A DNA stretch of 6,394 nucleotides from Nitrospira sp. (GCA_016873525.1 VGXD01000124.1:1-6394); one strand, 5' to 3'. Shown: positions 1 through 6,211, counted from the first letter of the stretch. Notes: generated by a model not told the origin, from the letters alone. Numbers and translations are program-made.

Positions 1-458
1 ATCGGGTCTTCGTGGCCAGTCACAAACGTGACCGTCGACGCCATCGTGCGGTGGGTCACGGGAATCCCCGCGTAGGCCGGGGCCGCCACGGCCGCCGTCA
101 CGCCCGGCACCACTTCAAACGGCAACCCCGCCTCCGCCACCGCTTCCGCCTCCTCACCGCCTCGTCCGAACACGAAGGGGTCGCCCCCCTTCAGACGCAC
201 CACCACCTTGCCTGCCTTGGCTTTTTCCACGATCGTGCGATTCACGTCCCGCTGATCCTGATACGCGCCGCGCCCCCGCCGGCCGACATAGATCCGCTCG
301 GCCTGGGGCGGGGCATGGTCCAACAGAACGGGGTTGGCCAAATAGTCATAGAGGACCACATCGGCCTGTTCGAGACAGGCCTTGCCGCGCAACGTGAGCA
401 AGGCCGGATCGCCCGGTCCCGCCCCGACCAAATAGACTTTTCCACCCGTCACGCCCAC
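1..458 (-). CDS. cobA: Uroporphyrinogen-III C-methyltransferase (SUMT), N-terminal part, cut by window edge
   Basis: SUMT uses two SAM to methylate uroporphyrinogen III at C2 and C7, giving precorrin-2, the entry to sirohaem, haem d1 and cobalamin; it is cytosolic. The 152 visible codons carry the family marks in order: VGAGPGDP (residues 11-18), the SUMT signature RLKGGDPFVFGRGGEE (88-103), VVPGVTAAVAAPAYAGIPVTHR (116-137, here given as its key stretch VVPGVTAA...GIPVTHR) and FVTGHEDP at the window edge. I chose GTG at 456-458 because GGAAGG lies 9 nt upstream inside the end of hemC; a second in-frame GTG at 450-452 is possible, and an in-frame TAA inside hemC excludes much longer forms. It follows hemC with only 4 nt between stop and start, so the two are probably translationally coupled. 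The C-terminus is unseen: it could be a stand-alone SUMT or a fusion to HemD, which is common in operons of this type. The identification as SUMT is secure. Confidence 0.93.
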   Translation of the reverse strand, partial: MGVTGGKVYLVGAGPGDPALLTLRGKACLEQADVVLYDYLANPVLLDHAPPQAERIYVGRRGRGAYQDQRDVNRTIVEKAKAGKVVVRLKGGDPFVFGRGGEEAEAVAEAGLPFEVVPGVTAAVAAPAYAGIPVTHRTMASTVTFVTGHEDP

Positions 459-462
459 CCGT

Positions 463-1413
463 TCACGCCTTCCCGTAAATCTCGCTTAAAATCTTGTCCC
501 CGCCCTTGGCCAGCAGCCGTTCCGCCAGTTGCACGCCGAGGGTCTTGGCGTCCGCATCCGGCCCCTCGATCCGCTCACGGAGAAACCGGCGCCCATCCAC
601 GGCCGCGACCAAGCCATCCATCGTCAACGTCCCGCCCGCGACGGTCGCATGGGCGGCGATGGGAACCTGACAGCCTCCTTCCAGCCGCTCCAGCAAGGCT
701 CGCTCGGCCACGACGGCCGTTCGGCTTGGACGATGGTCCAGCGCTCCGAGCAATTCTTTCACGAAAGCATCGTCGTGCCGGCCTTCAATCCCCAAGGCCC
801 CCTGTCCGATGGCCGGCAAACTCACCTCACACGAGAGGTATTCGGCGATTTCATCGCCCCACCCCAAACGCCTGAGACCGGCCGCCGCCAGGACGATGGC
901 GTCGTATTCGCCGTCTCGCAACTTACGCAGCCTGGTGTCCAAATTCCCGCGCAACATCCGAATGCTGAGGTCCGGCCGATAGTGCAGGAGCTGCGCCTGC
1001 CGGCGCAGGCTGCTAGTCCCGACTCGCGCGCCTTGCGGAAGATCACTCAGCCTCTTGCCCTCCCGGCTGATCAAGGCATCGCGCGGATCTTCCCGTTCCG
1101 GGACACAGATAATCTCCAGCCCCTCGGGCAAGGCCGTCGGAACATCCTTCATGCTGTGGACGGCCAGATCGACCTCCTGCCGTAAGAGCGCCTCCTCGAT
1201 CTCCTTGACGAAGAGCCCCTTGCCGCCGATCGCGGCAAGCGGGACATCCACGATCTTGTCGCCGGAGGTCTTGATGGTCCGGAGCGTCACCGACAGATCC
1301 GGCGCCGCCGCGGTCAGACGGGCCTGAATCCATTCCGCCTGCCAGAGAGCCAGCGTACTGCCTCTGGTGCCGATGACCAGCGAAGACCGTCCTGCCCTTT
1401 TCCCCACCGTCAT
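463..1413 (-). CDS. hemC: Hydroxymethylbilane synthase (porphobilinogen deaminase)
   Basis: HemC is a cytosolic enzyme that joins four porphobilinogens into hydroxymethylbilane, using a dipyrromethane cofactor bound to a cysteine. The 316-residue protein is full length for the family (about 310). Visible motifs in order: IGTRGSTLALWQA (14-26), HSMKDVPT (86-93) with the catalytic aspartate D90, VGTSSLRRQAQL (131-142), RGNLDTRLRKL (155-165) whose arginines bind substrate carboxylates, LPAIGQGALGIE (199-210), and LEGGCQVPIAAHA (244-256) with C248 as the cofactor attachment cysteine. The ATG is preceded by GGAG six bases upstream. The gene begins 16 nt after the zinc-ribbon gene stops and its TGA sits just before the SUMT start, so it reads as an interior operon gene. 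All catalytic residues I can place are present and nothing looks damaged. Confidence 0.98.
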   Translation of the reverse strand: MTVGKRAGRSSLVIGTRGSTLALWQAEWIQARLTAAAPDLSVTLRTIKTSGDKIVDVPLAAIGGKGLFVKEIEEALLRQEVDLAVHSMKDVPTALPEGLEIICVPEREDPRDALISREGKRLSDLPQGARVGTSSLRRQAQLLHYRPDLSIRMLRGNLDTRLRKLRDGEYDAIVLAAAGLRRLGWGDEIAEYLSCEVSLPAIGQGALGIEGRHDDAFVKELLGALDHRPSRTAVVAERALLERLEGGCQVPIAAHATVAGGTLTMDGLVAAVDGRRFLRERIEGPDADAKTLGVQLAERLLAKGGDKILSEIYGKA

Positions 1414-1429
1414 GAAAATCTCCGCTCCG

Positions 1430-1747
1430 TTACTGTCCGGGCGTGCCGGGAGGACGTTGGAGCGGCACGGCCCGGGCGGTCCCGGACCCAGGCAGCTTCT
1501 CTTCCCCGTTGGACTGCGGCTGCGCCATCCCCCGCGAGGACAGGCCGATGTTGCCTCGATAATACGACGTCACCAACAGAAAGCTCAGCAAGCCCATGAT
1601 GGCCAAGAGGTACACGAGCACGTCCCACCGAAAGCCCTCTTTCTCCCGGTAATCATATCCGCAAGCGGGGCAATCGGGAAGCGGGTCATGGCCAAGATAC
1701 CGGTGCCGACACTTGGGACAGAGGAAGAGCTTCGGGCTTGTGGCCAT
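1430..1747 (-). CDS. Small zinc-ribbon protein with one transmembrane segment, function unknown
   Basis: This 105-residue protein is not one I can name. Two CxxC pairs, CPKC (10-13) and CPAC (26-29), spaced by 12 residues, form a typical rubredoxin-like zinc ribbon. A short linker leads to one hydrophobic stretch (about 43-62, with VLVYLLAIMGLLSFLLV), followed by a polar tail rich in Gly, Pro and Gln (70-105). With the positive residues on the N-terminal side, the ribbon is probably cytoplasmic. The ATG is preceded by GAGG at 10 nt and AAGG at 3 nt; the reading frame stays open upstream inside hemA, but that is an overlapping-frame artefact. It lies 56 nt after hemA and 16 nt before hemC, so it is co-transcribed with haem enzymes. 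A role in metal, redox or membrane organisation of the pathway is only a guess. Confidence 0.8.
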   Translation of the reverse strand: MATSPKLFLCPKCRHRYLGHDPLPDCPACGYDYREKEGFRWDVLVYLLAIMGLLSFLLVTSYYRGNIGLSSRGMAQPQSNGEEKLPGSGTARAVPLQRPPGTPGQ

Positions 1748-1803
1748 GAACCTTGCGCCTCTTGCCTGTGCGGTTTCCCACGCCGTTCTCTCGACGCCGG
1801 CCC

Positions 1804-3150
1804 TCACCGGTCCTGGCCGGACGGCTCGCGCTCCAGATCGGGCTCGGAAACGGCCGGCATCGTCTCGCCCCTCTCCGATGGCACGCTGTCCAAGTTGTAA
1901 AAACGCTTCGCGGCTTCCACGAACATCGCGCTGCTCGCGCTGTTCGCCTCCGCCTTCAACGTCACCAGCGACCCGTGCAACATCTTGTTGACGATGGCCG
2001 ACGCCAGCCCCTCCACCGCGCTGCGCTCTTGCGGGGACAAGTCCCCGAGTCGGCCCATGGCCTTGTCGACTTCGGCTTGTTTGATCTCCTCCGCCCGCTT
2101 CCGCAACGCCACGATCGTGGGCGTGACATCCAGCGATTTCAGCCAGTCCAGGATGCCGCCCACTTCCTCTTCGATCATGTGCTCGGCCTTGGCGGCTTCT
2201 CGGCGCCGCTCTTCCAGATTCTGTTCGACGCGGGTCTCCAGATCGTCGATGTCGAAGAGAAAGGCGTTGTCGATGTCCTTGACGGCCGGTTCGATGTTGC
2301 GCGGCACGGAAATGTCGATCAGGAAGATGGGCCGGTTCATCCGCCGGCGCACCGCCTGTTGCACGTCCTCGGCCCGGATGAGGTAGTGGGAAGCCCCGGT
2401 GGAGCACAACACGATATCGGCCTCGGCCATTTCGCGCCGGAAGTCATCGAAGGGAATCGAGACGCCGTTGAACTGCTCGGCGAGGTCCAGCGCCCCCTGC
2501 GGATTGCGGGTCGTAATCATCACGCGCCGGACGCCGTTTTTGACCAGGTGCTTGGCCGCTAATTTGGCCATTTCCCCGGCTCCCACCAGCAAGACCGTCT
2601 TCTCGCTGAGATTGGAAAAAATCTTCTTGGCGAGTTCGACCGCCGCGTAGCTCACCGAAACGGCCGTTTCGGCGATTTTGGTTTCGGTCCGGACACGCTT
2701 GGCGACCGAGATGGCTTTTTTGACCAGCTTGTTCAGAATCACACTGCTGGTCTTATGCGTCAGCGCCGCTTCGAAGGCGTCTTTGAGTTGGCCGAGGATC
2801 TGCGGCTCGCCGACGATCATCGAATCCAGGCTGGCCGCCACCCGGAACAAATGCCCGATTGCCCGCTCGTTGGTCAGCCAATAGAGATGGGGGGTCAATT
2901 GCTCGGACGACAGGGAGAGATGCGTGTCGGCCAAAAACTCCTGCACGCGCGCATACCCGGCATCGACATCCTCCACCACCGCATAGACCTCCACCCGATT
3001 GCAGGTGGACAGCAACACGCCTTCCTTGATGCCGGGATAGGCGCAGAGGCGGCGCAAGGCCTCGCCCAGCCGGCTCTCCGGCACGGCGAGCTTTTCGCGC
3101 ACTTCAATAGGGGCCGTCTTGTGGCTGATCCCGACCGCGATGATGTTCAT
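1804..3150 (-). CDS. hemA: Glutamyl-tRNA reductase
   Basis: HemA reduces glutamyl-tRNA(Glu) with NADPH to glutamate-1-semialdehyde, the first committed step of C5-pathway tetrapyrrole synthesis. The 448-residue product matches the family's usual length. Seen in order: the N-terminal GISHKTAP (7-14), LLSTCNRVEVY (46-56) with the nucleophile C50 that forms the thioester, AASLDSMIVGEPQILGQ (105-121), the NADPH-binding glycine motif LLVGAGEMA (187-195), ISVPRNIEP (280-288), and a helical dimerisation region from about 300, ending in an acidic, polar tail (about 422-448). I chose ATG at 3148-3150 because MNIIAVGISHKTAP fits the family N-terminus exactly; the nearest Shine-Dalgarno-like AGGA is only 1 nt away, so ribosomes may arrive by coupling from the preceding gene, which stops 22 nt upstream. 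An in-frame ATG at 3189 would add 13 unconserved residues and overlap that gene. Confidence 0.97.
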   Translation of the reverse strand: MNIIAVGISHKTAPIEVREKLAVPESRLGEALRRLCAYPGIKEGVLLSTCNRVEVYAVVEDVDAGYARVQEFLADTHLSLSSEQLTPHLYWLTNERAIGHLFRVAASLDSMIVGEPQILGQLKDAFEAALTHKTSSVILNKLVKKAISVAKRVRTETKIAETAVSVSYAAVELAKKIFSNLSEKTVLLVGAGEMAKLAAKHLVKNGVRRVMITTRNPQGALDLAEQFNGVSIPFDDFRREMAEADIVLCSTGASHYLIRAEDVQQAVRRRMNRPIFLIDISVPRNIEPAVKDIDNAFLFDIDDLETRVEQNLEERRREAAKAEHMIEEEVGGILDWLKSLDVTPTIVALRKRAEEIKQAEVDKAMGRLGDLSPQERSAVEGLASAIVNKMLHGSLVTLKAEANSASSAMFVEAAKRFYNLDSVPSERGETMPAVSEPDLEREPSGQDR

Positions 3151-3172
3151 GTCCTGCGCACAGCCCGGCGGC

Positions 3173-3976
3173 TCAGCCCACCGGTCCATGCCCCTTGAGA
3201 ACCACTCCGAGAAAGGTCAAAATCACGCCGGCAAAACCGATGATGGTCAAGTAGGCCGCCCGCTTGGCTCGCCACCCAACCGTCAAACGCCCCAGCAGCA
3301 CCGCAAAATAAAACACCCAGGTCACGAGAGCCCACAATTGCTCGGGGTTCCAATTCAGATAGGACCCGCGCGCAAACTCGGCCGAAAGGGCTCCCGTGAT
3401 AATGCCCAGGGTCAGCAGCGGAAATCCCATCACGATGGATTGCTGGTTCAGACGATCGAGATAGTCGAGCGGAGGAAGCTTGGCATACAAGACGTTGAAG
3501 CGTTTCGACTTCAACAAGCCGTCCTGAATCAGATACATGATCCCGGCCACAAAGGCCACGGCAAATCCCACCGTGCCCAAGACGCTCAAGGTCACGTGGA
3601 GCCACACGGTCTTCAGGACCGGTTCCAGCGTCGGAACTTCCTTGGGCAAGGCGGCAGCCGAGAGAAGCGAGATCAAGGCCAGCGGGAGGATGAAGGAGCC
3701 CAGAACGTGGATCCGGTGCCGCACTTCGACGATCAGAAACACCAGCACCAACGCCCAGGAAAAAAATGACATCGCTTCATGAATGCTGGGCAAGGGCACA
3801 TGGTCCACCCCCATCATCCTGGTCAGCAACGCGACCGTATGCGCAAGAAAACCGATGCCGGTAATGACGAGGGAGACCTTGGAGAGCGCTTCCGTCCGCC
3901 GCAAAAGATAGGCCAGAAACAATGCGGTACCCACAAGGTACAGCACCATGGTGGCCATAAAGAACATGACCGGCAT
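3173..3976 (-). CDS. CcsA/HemX-family cytochrome c assembly-type membrane protein
   Basis: This is a polytopic inner-membrane protein of about 267 residues with roughly eight hydrophobic segments (about 3-24, 33-53, 68-85, 93-110, 127-150, 183-200, 214-232 and 243-261). It resembles the Cytochrom_C_asm family, which includes CcsA/ResC (haem export and ligation to apocytochrome c) and HemX, a protein encoded with hemA in Bacillus that lowers HemA levels. Family-like residues are H127 in WLHVTLSVLG and a loop reading YLNWNPEQLW (207-216), which corresponds to the tryptophan-rich WWD region but is degenerate. H46, H59 and H66 are further candidates for haem contacts. It is first in the operon, 22 nt before hemA, which favours a HemX-like role. 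The start could be ATG 3976, with GAGGA at a good distance, or GTG 3982, with only 3-4 nt spacing. Family assignment is good; the exact role is open. Confidence 0.88.
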   Translation of the reverse strand: MPVMFFMATMVLYLVGTALFLAYLLRRTEALSKVSLVITGIGFLAHTVALLTRMMGVDHVPLPSIHEAMSFFSWALVLVFLIVEVRHRIHVLGSFILPLALISLLSAAALPKEVPTLEPVLKTVWLHVTLSVLGTVGFAVAFVAGIMYLIQDGLLKSKRFNVLYAKLPPLDYLDRLNQQSIVMGFPLLTLGIITGALSAEFARGSYLNWNPEQLWALVTWVFYFAVLLGRLTVGWRAKRAAYLTIIGFAGVILTFLGVVLKGHGPVG

Positions 3977-4029
3977 CGTCACCTATCCTCGCAACTTTTC
4001 AGAAGAAATTTCCAGACCGAAAGGAATAA

Positions 4030-4059
4030 ATTATAGCCTCAATGATTTGGAAGCGTCAA
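4030..4059 (-). promoter_or_regulatory. Sigma-70 promoter of the tetrapyrrole operon
   Basis: On the minus strand TTGACG (4054-4059) is followed after 18 bp by a perfect TATAAT (4030-4035). Transcription would start near 4023, giving a leader of about 47 nt before the ccsA/hemX-like start. The leader contains an 8-bp palindrome GAAATTTC (4005-4012) and the GAGGA ribosome site. No minus-strand promoter this good is seen inside the downstream genes, whose short gaps support a single transcript. Confidence 0.82.
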
Positions 4060-4189
4060 GGAATATCACGGGGTTTGCGAGGGAGCGCCCTTAACTTTTC
4101 TGGGTCTCTCAGACAATCCGACTTCCTTCCCCTCCACAGGTACGCTATGGTAATTGGTCCATCGAATCGTGAAGGTCGAACGAGGCACC

Positions 4190-4906
4190 GTGGCAGGCTC
4201 CCTCTACATTGTCAGCACCCCCATCGGACACGATGAGGACATCACGTTGCGAGCCATTCGCACGCTCAAGGACGTCGCGGTCGTCGCAGCGGAAGACCCG
4301 CAGCAGACCCAAGCCCTGTGCGAACGCCACGAAATTCAGACGCCGCTGACGAGCTATCACAACCTCAACAAAGACGACAAAACCCCGCTCTTGATCAGGC
4401 GCATGCAAGAGGGACAGAGCGTGGCCCTCGTCTCGGACTCCGGCACGCCGGTGGTCTCCGACCCCGGCGCCTGGCTCATTTCGCAAGCCCTGGAAGCCGG
4501 CATCCGAATCATCCCGGTGCCGGGTCCCTCCGCAGTCCTGGCAGCCCTGTCGGTATCGGGCTTGCCCAACGAGCCGTTTTTCTTTCAGGGGTTCCTTCCG
4601 AAACAAGCCACGGCACGGCGCCGGCTGCTGGAGAAGCTCTCACAGGAACGCTTCACGCTTGTCTTCTTCGAGTCCCCCGGCCGACTGCTCGCAACGCTTG
4701 AAGCCATCCACACCCTCTTCGGCCGGCGTCGCATCGTGCTGGGCAAGGACCTCACGAAACCGTCCGAAGAACTCCTCCGAGGAACCACCGCACAGATCCT
4801 GCGCGCCGTAACATCGCATCCTCTGGACGGCGAGATCACAGTGGTCATCGAAGGTCGGCGCAGAAAGAGGCAAGCGAGAATCACCGGAAGAGCCGAGGGA
4901 AACTAA
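4190..4906 (+). CDS. rsmI: RsmI-type 16S rRNA (cytidine-2'-O)-methyltransferase, short divergent form
   Basis: RsmI 2'-O-methylates C1402 of 16S rRNA with SAM in the ribosomal P-site region. The protein has the tetrapyrrole-methylase fold; family motifs (numbered from GTG 4190) are LYIVSTPIG (5-13), AAED (33-36), SDSGTP (82-87) and SDPG (90-93), PVPGPSA (109-115), GFLPK (134-138), FFESPGRL (159-166), LGKDLTK (184-190) and EITVVIEG (215-222). Oddities: the usual TPIGN is TPIGH, the usual AEDTR is AEDPQ, and the chain stops 16 basic residues after the core (238 in all, against about 280), so the C-terminal helical domain is missing. GTG 4190 gives the typical family start (V/M-AGSLYIV) with GAGG 4 nt upstream; in-frame GTG 4169 or TTG 4154 would add 7 or 12 residues. 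It is divergent from the haem operon. A related tetrapyrrole-type methylase with another substrate cannot be excluded. Confidence 0.85.
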   Translation: MAGSLYIVSTPIGHDEDITLRAIRTLKDVAVVAAEDPQQTQALCERHEIQTPLTSYHNLNKDDKTPLLIRRMQEGQSVALVSDSGTPVVSDPGAWLISQALEAGIRIIPVPGPSAVLAALSVSGLPNEPFFFQGFLPKQATARRRLLEKLSQERFTLVFFESPGRLLATLEAIHTLFGRRRIVLGKDLTKPSEELLRGTTAQILRAVTSHPLDGEITVVIEGRRRKRQARITGRAEGN

Positions 4907-5181
4907 GCGTCGGGTTTCTTCCTGATGATGACACGGTAGGCTTGTGCAAGTGGTTCCTGTTTGAGCACCGCATGGCCGTCGTCGCTCACGCTGCGCGGCA
5001 CGTTGCGAATGGGGTCGCCTTCGTCCAGAACCACGGCAAGGACCTGCCCCGCCTTCATCGTTTCCAGCTTGAGCTTGGTCTTGACGAAGTTATAGGGACA
5101 GATCACCCCCCGCAGATCCAACTCGGCATCTGCGTGAAGTTCCTCGGATTGTTCTCCCTGACGGGAACCATCGTTATGCAT
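4903..5181 (-). CDS. TusA/SirA-like sulfur-carrier protein with a CPYN active-site motif
   Basis: This 92-residue protein belongs to the TusA family, small cytosolic proteins that pass persulfide sulfur on one cysteine to tRNA thiolation, molybdopterin or sulfur-oxidation systems. The domain starts at ELDLRGVICPYNFVKTKLKL (20-39), with the presumed persulfide cysteine C28, and continues through GQVLAVVLDEGDP (45-57) and NVPRSVSDDGHAVL (60-73) to a final strand YRVIIRKK (82-89). The classical CPxP helix-capping motif is CPYN here, so the second proline is replaced by asparagine. A polar, acidic N-terminal extension of about 19 residues precedes the domain. ATG at 5179-5181 is chosen because AGGGG lies 9 nt upstream; an in-frame TTG at 5307 would give a non-conserved extension running into the neighbouring terminator. 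Its last bases overlap rsmI tail-to-tail. The physiological partner is not evident from the neighbours. Confidence 0.9.
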   Translation of the reverse strand: MHNDGSRQGEQSEELHADAELDLRGVICPYNFVKTKLKLETMKAGQVLAVVLDEGDPIRNVPRSVSDDGHAVLKQEPLAQAYRVIIRKKPDA

Positions 5182-5225
5182 GCCCTGTGACCCCTCATCC
5201 GACGCTACCGCGCAACATTGTTCCG

Positions 5226-5254
5226 ATGCTACCAGACTTTCCTGGCTATCACAA
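5226..5254 (-). promoter_or_regulatory. Possible promoter of the TusA-like gene
   Basis: TTGTGA (5249-5254) and TAGCAT (5226-5231) on the minus strand are 17 bp apart; each matches its consensus at four of six positions. It lies between the terminator of the upstream gene and the TusA-like start, where a promoter is needed. The spacer contains an imperfect dyad CCAGGAAAGTCTGG (5232-5245), which might be an operator or chance. Confidence 0.45.
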
Positions 5255-5304
5255 AGGCACGAGGGCGGCGTGAACCGGGCGCAGATTCGAGCGCGCGTAG
5301 GGCT

Positions 5305-5338
5305 CAAAACGACGGTGGCGGCCCGAAGGCCGCCACCG
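5305..5338 (-). terminator. Intrinsic terminator of the exported glycine-rich protein gene
   Basis: An 11-bp perfect GC-rich stem (5313-5323 with 5328-5338) closes, on the minus-strand RNA, on a stable UUCG tetraloop and is followed by UCGUUUUG (5305-5312). It begins 36 nt after the stop of the gene at 5375-6115. The plus-strand side has no T-run, so it should work in one direction only. Confidence 0.8.
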
Positions 5339-5374
5339 GAAGTTCAGTCTCGCTGTTCAGGAACAAGCGGTCGT

Positions 5375-6115
5375 TTAGTTCCCGCCCAGCCCCTTCACCA
5401 AGTTCGGCTTTTCCATGGAACCGTAGTCGGTCTTGGCTCCACCCGTATAGCCCCAGCCCGGCTGCGGATCGCAGTTCCAGCAGGGGGCCGCCCCCGTGAC
5501 TTCGCCGATTGGGCTGGAGAAGCCCTTGGCCCCGGTCACTTCGCCCGGCAAGATCTGCCCGGAGACGCCGCCGGTCATCCCGCCTGAATTGGTCTCAATG
5601 CCGCGCTCCGTGCTCGGATTCGGCCGCTGGCCGAGTCCGCCGAAACCGGCCAGCTTCTCGTTGCCACGCAGCACCGTCACTTCACGCACCAGCTTCTTGC
5701 CCGTGCCGAATTGCTGGCTCGCCGATGTTTCCTCCCGCACCTGCAACGTCACGTCGTCGCCGGCATTGATCATCCTGATCTGGTCCATGTTGGTCTCAGA
5801 ATCCAGGTACAGCGTCAACGAAGACATCGCGCCGGCGCCGGCCCGGCCTTCGTCATGCGAGCTGCCGCCAGTTTCCAGGTGAAGCTTGTGGCCGGGCAGA
5901 TCGATGGCCAACACGCGACCGTACACGGTCTCGGCTTGCGAGAGCCGTTCCAGCAAGGCGTTCTTATCCCAGACTTGCGAGCGGGTCCCCGTACCGGACG
6001 ACTCGCCGACGCCGGTGCCGAAACCGGAGTGCTGCGGCAGGCGCTCTTGAGCGACCGCAATACCGACAGCGCCCCCAAGCAGAATCACTGCTCCCATTAA
6101 AAATACCTTACGCAT
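5375..6115 (-). CDS. Exported glycine-rich protein with a CWNC motif, function unknown
   Basis: I do not recognise this 246-residue protein. It has a clear Sec signal peptide: basic MRK, a hydrophobic core to about 20, and an AVA cleavage site before Q23, so it is likely periplasmic or secreted. Residues 24-48 are Gly/Ser-rich. A folded section (about 50-150) contains probable beta strands, including VYGRVLAIDLPGHKLHLETG (64-83), LTLYLD (100-105), DDVTLQV (120-126) and VREVTVLRG (143-151), resembling small beta-barrel domains of the OB or DUF5666 kind; that likeness is a judgement by eye. The tail (about 157-246) is rich in Gly and Pro, holds GEVTGA twice (191-196 and 204-209), a CWNC motif (212-215) and GWGYTGG. 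The ATG has a perfect AAGGAGG six bases upstream, and the gene has its own strong promoter and terminator, so it is a single-gene unit expected to be well expressed. Metal or thiol chemistry at CWNC is speculation. Confidence 0.85.
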   Translation of the reverse strand: MRKVFLMGAVILLGGAVGIAVAQERLPQHSGFGTGVGESSGTGTRSQVWDKNALLERLSQAETVYGRVLAIDLPGHKLHLETGGSSHDEGRAGAGAMSSLTLYLDSETNMDQIRMINAGDDVTLQVREETSASQQFGTGKKLVREVTVLRGNEKLAGFGGLGQRPNPSTERGIETNSGGMTGGVSGQILPGEVTGAKGFSSPIGEVTGAAPCWNCDPQPGWGYTGGAKTDYGSMEKPNLVKGLGGN

Positions 6116-6121
6116 GTGCTG

Positions 6122-6128
6122 CCTCCTT
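6122..6128 (-). promoter_or_regulatory. Perfect Shine-Dalgarno of the exported glycine-rich protein gene
   Basis: AAGGAGG on the minus strand ends six bases before the ATG at 6113-6115. It is the strongest ribosome site in the window and fixes this start. Confidence 0.85.
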
Positions 6129-6133
6129 GTGAG

Positions 6134-6199
6134 TTAGACTATAAATGATACACAACAAAAAACGGTCTTACTCTGCTCACCTGCAAGCACGTAGTCTAA
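6134..6199 (-). repeat. Inverted repeat in the mRNA leader of the exported glycine-rich protein gene
   Basis: TTAGACTA (6192-6199 as read on the minus strand) near the 5' end of the predicted transcript is exactly complementary to TAGTCTAA (6134-6141), which ends five bases before the Shine-Dalgarno. The 50-nt interval holds a weak small hairpin (GCTTG/TGAGC) and a run of six T. In RNA the arms could close a long-range stem next to the ribosome site. No known riboswitch class is recognised. Confidence 0.45.
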
Positions 6200-6211
6200 A
6201 AGGACAGGCGA

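Noticed and set aside
12..875. Long plus-strand open frame of 287 codons opposite SUMT and hemC
   Set aside because: It is antisense to two genes with full family motifs; the product is Arg/Pro/His-rich with no recognisable domain, as expected from GC-rich antisense frames.
1748..2407. N-terminal 220-codon extension of the zinc-ribbon frame overlapping hemA
   Set aside because: The extension is an out-of-frame reading of hemA, low in hydrophobic core and rich in Arg/Gly; the natural ATG at 1747 has a ribosome site.
1753..2562. Plus-strand frame of 269 codons opposite hemA
   Set aside because: It lies entirely antisense to a full-length glutamyl-tRNA reductase and shows no family motif.
3119..3769. 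Plus-strand frame of 216 codons opposite the CcsA/HemX-like gene
   Set aside because: The product is a His/Gln/Lys/Arg-rich antisense translation of membrane-segment codons with no domain; typical shadow.
5182..5307. TTG-initiated N-terminal extension of the TusA-like gene
   Set aside because: The 42 added residues do not resemble the family, the TTG lies in the T-tail of the upstream terminator, and ATG 5181 has a ribosome site.
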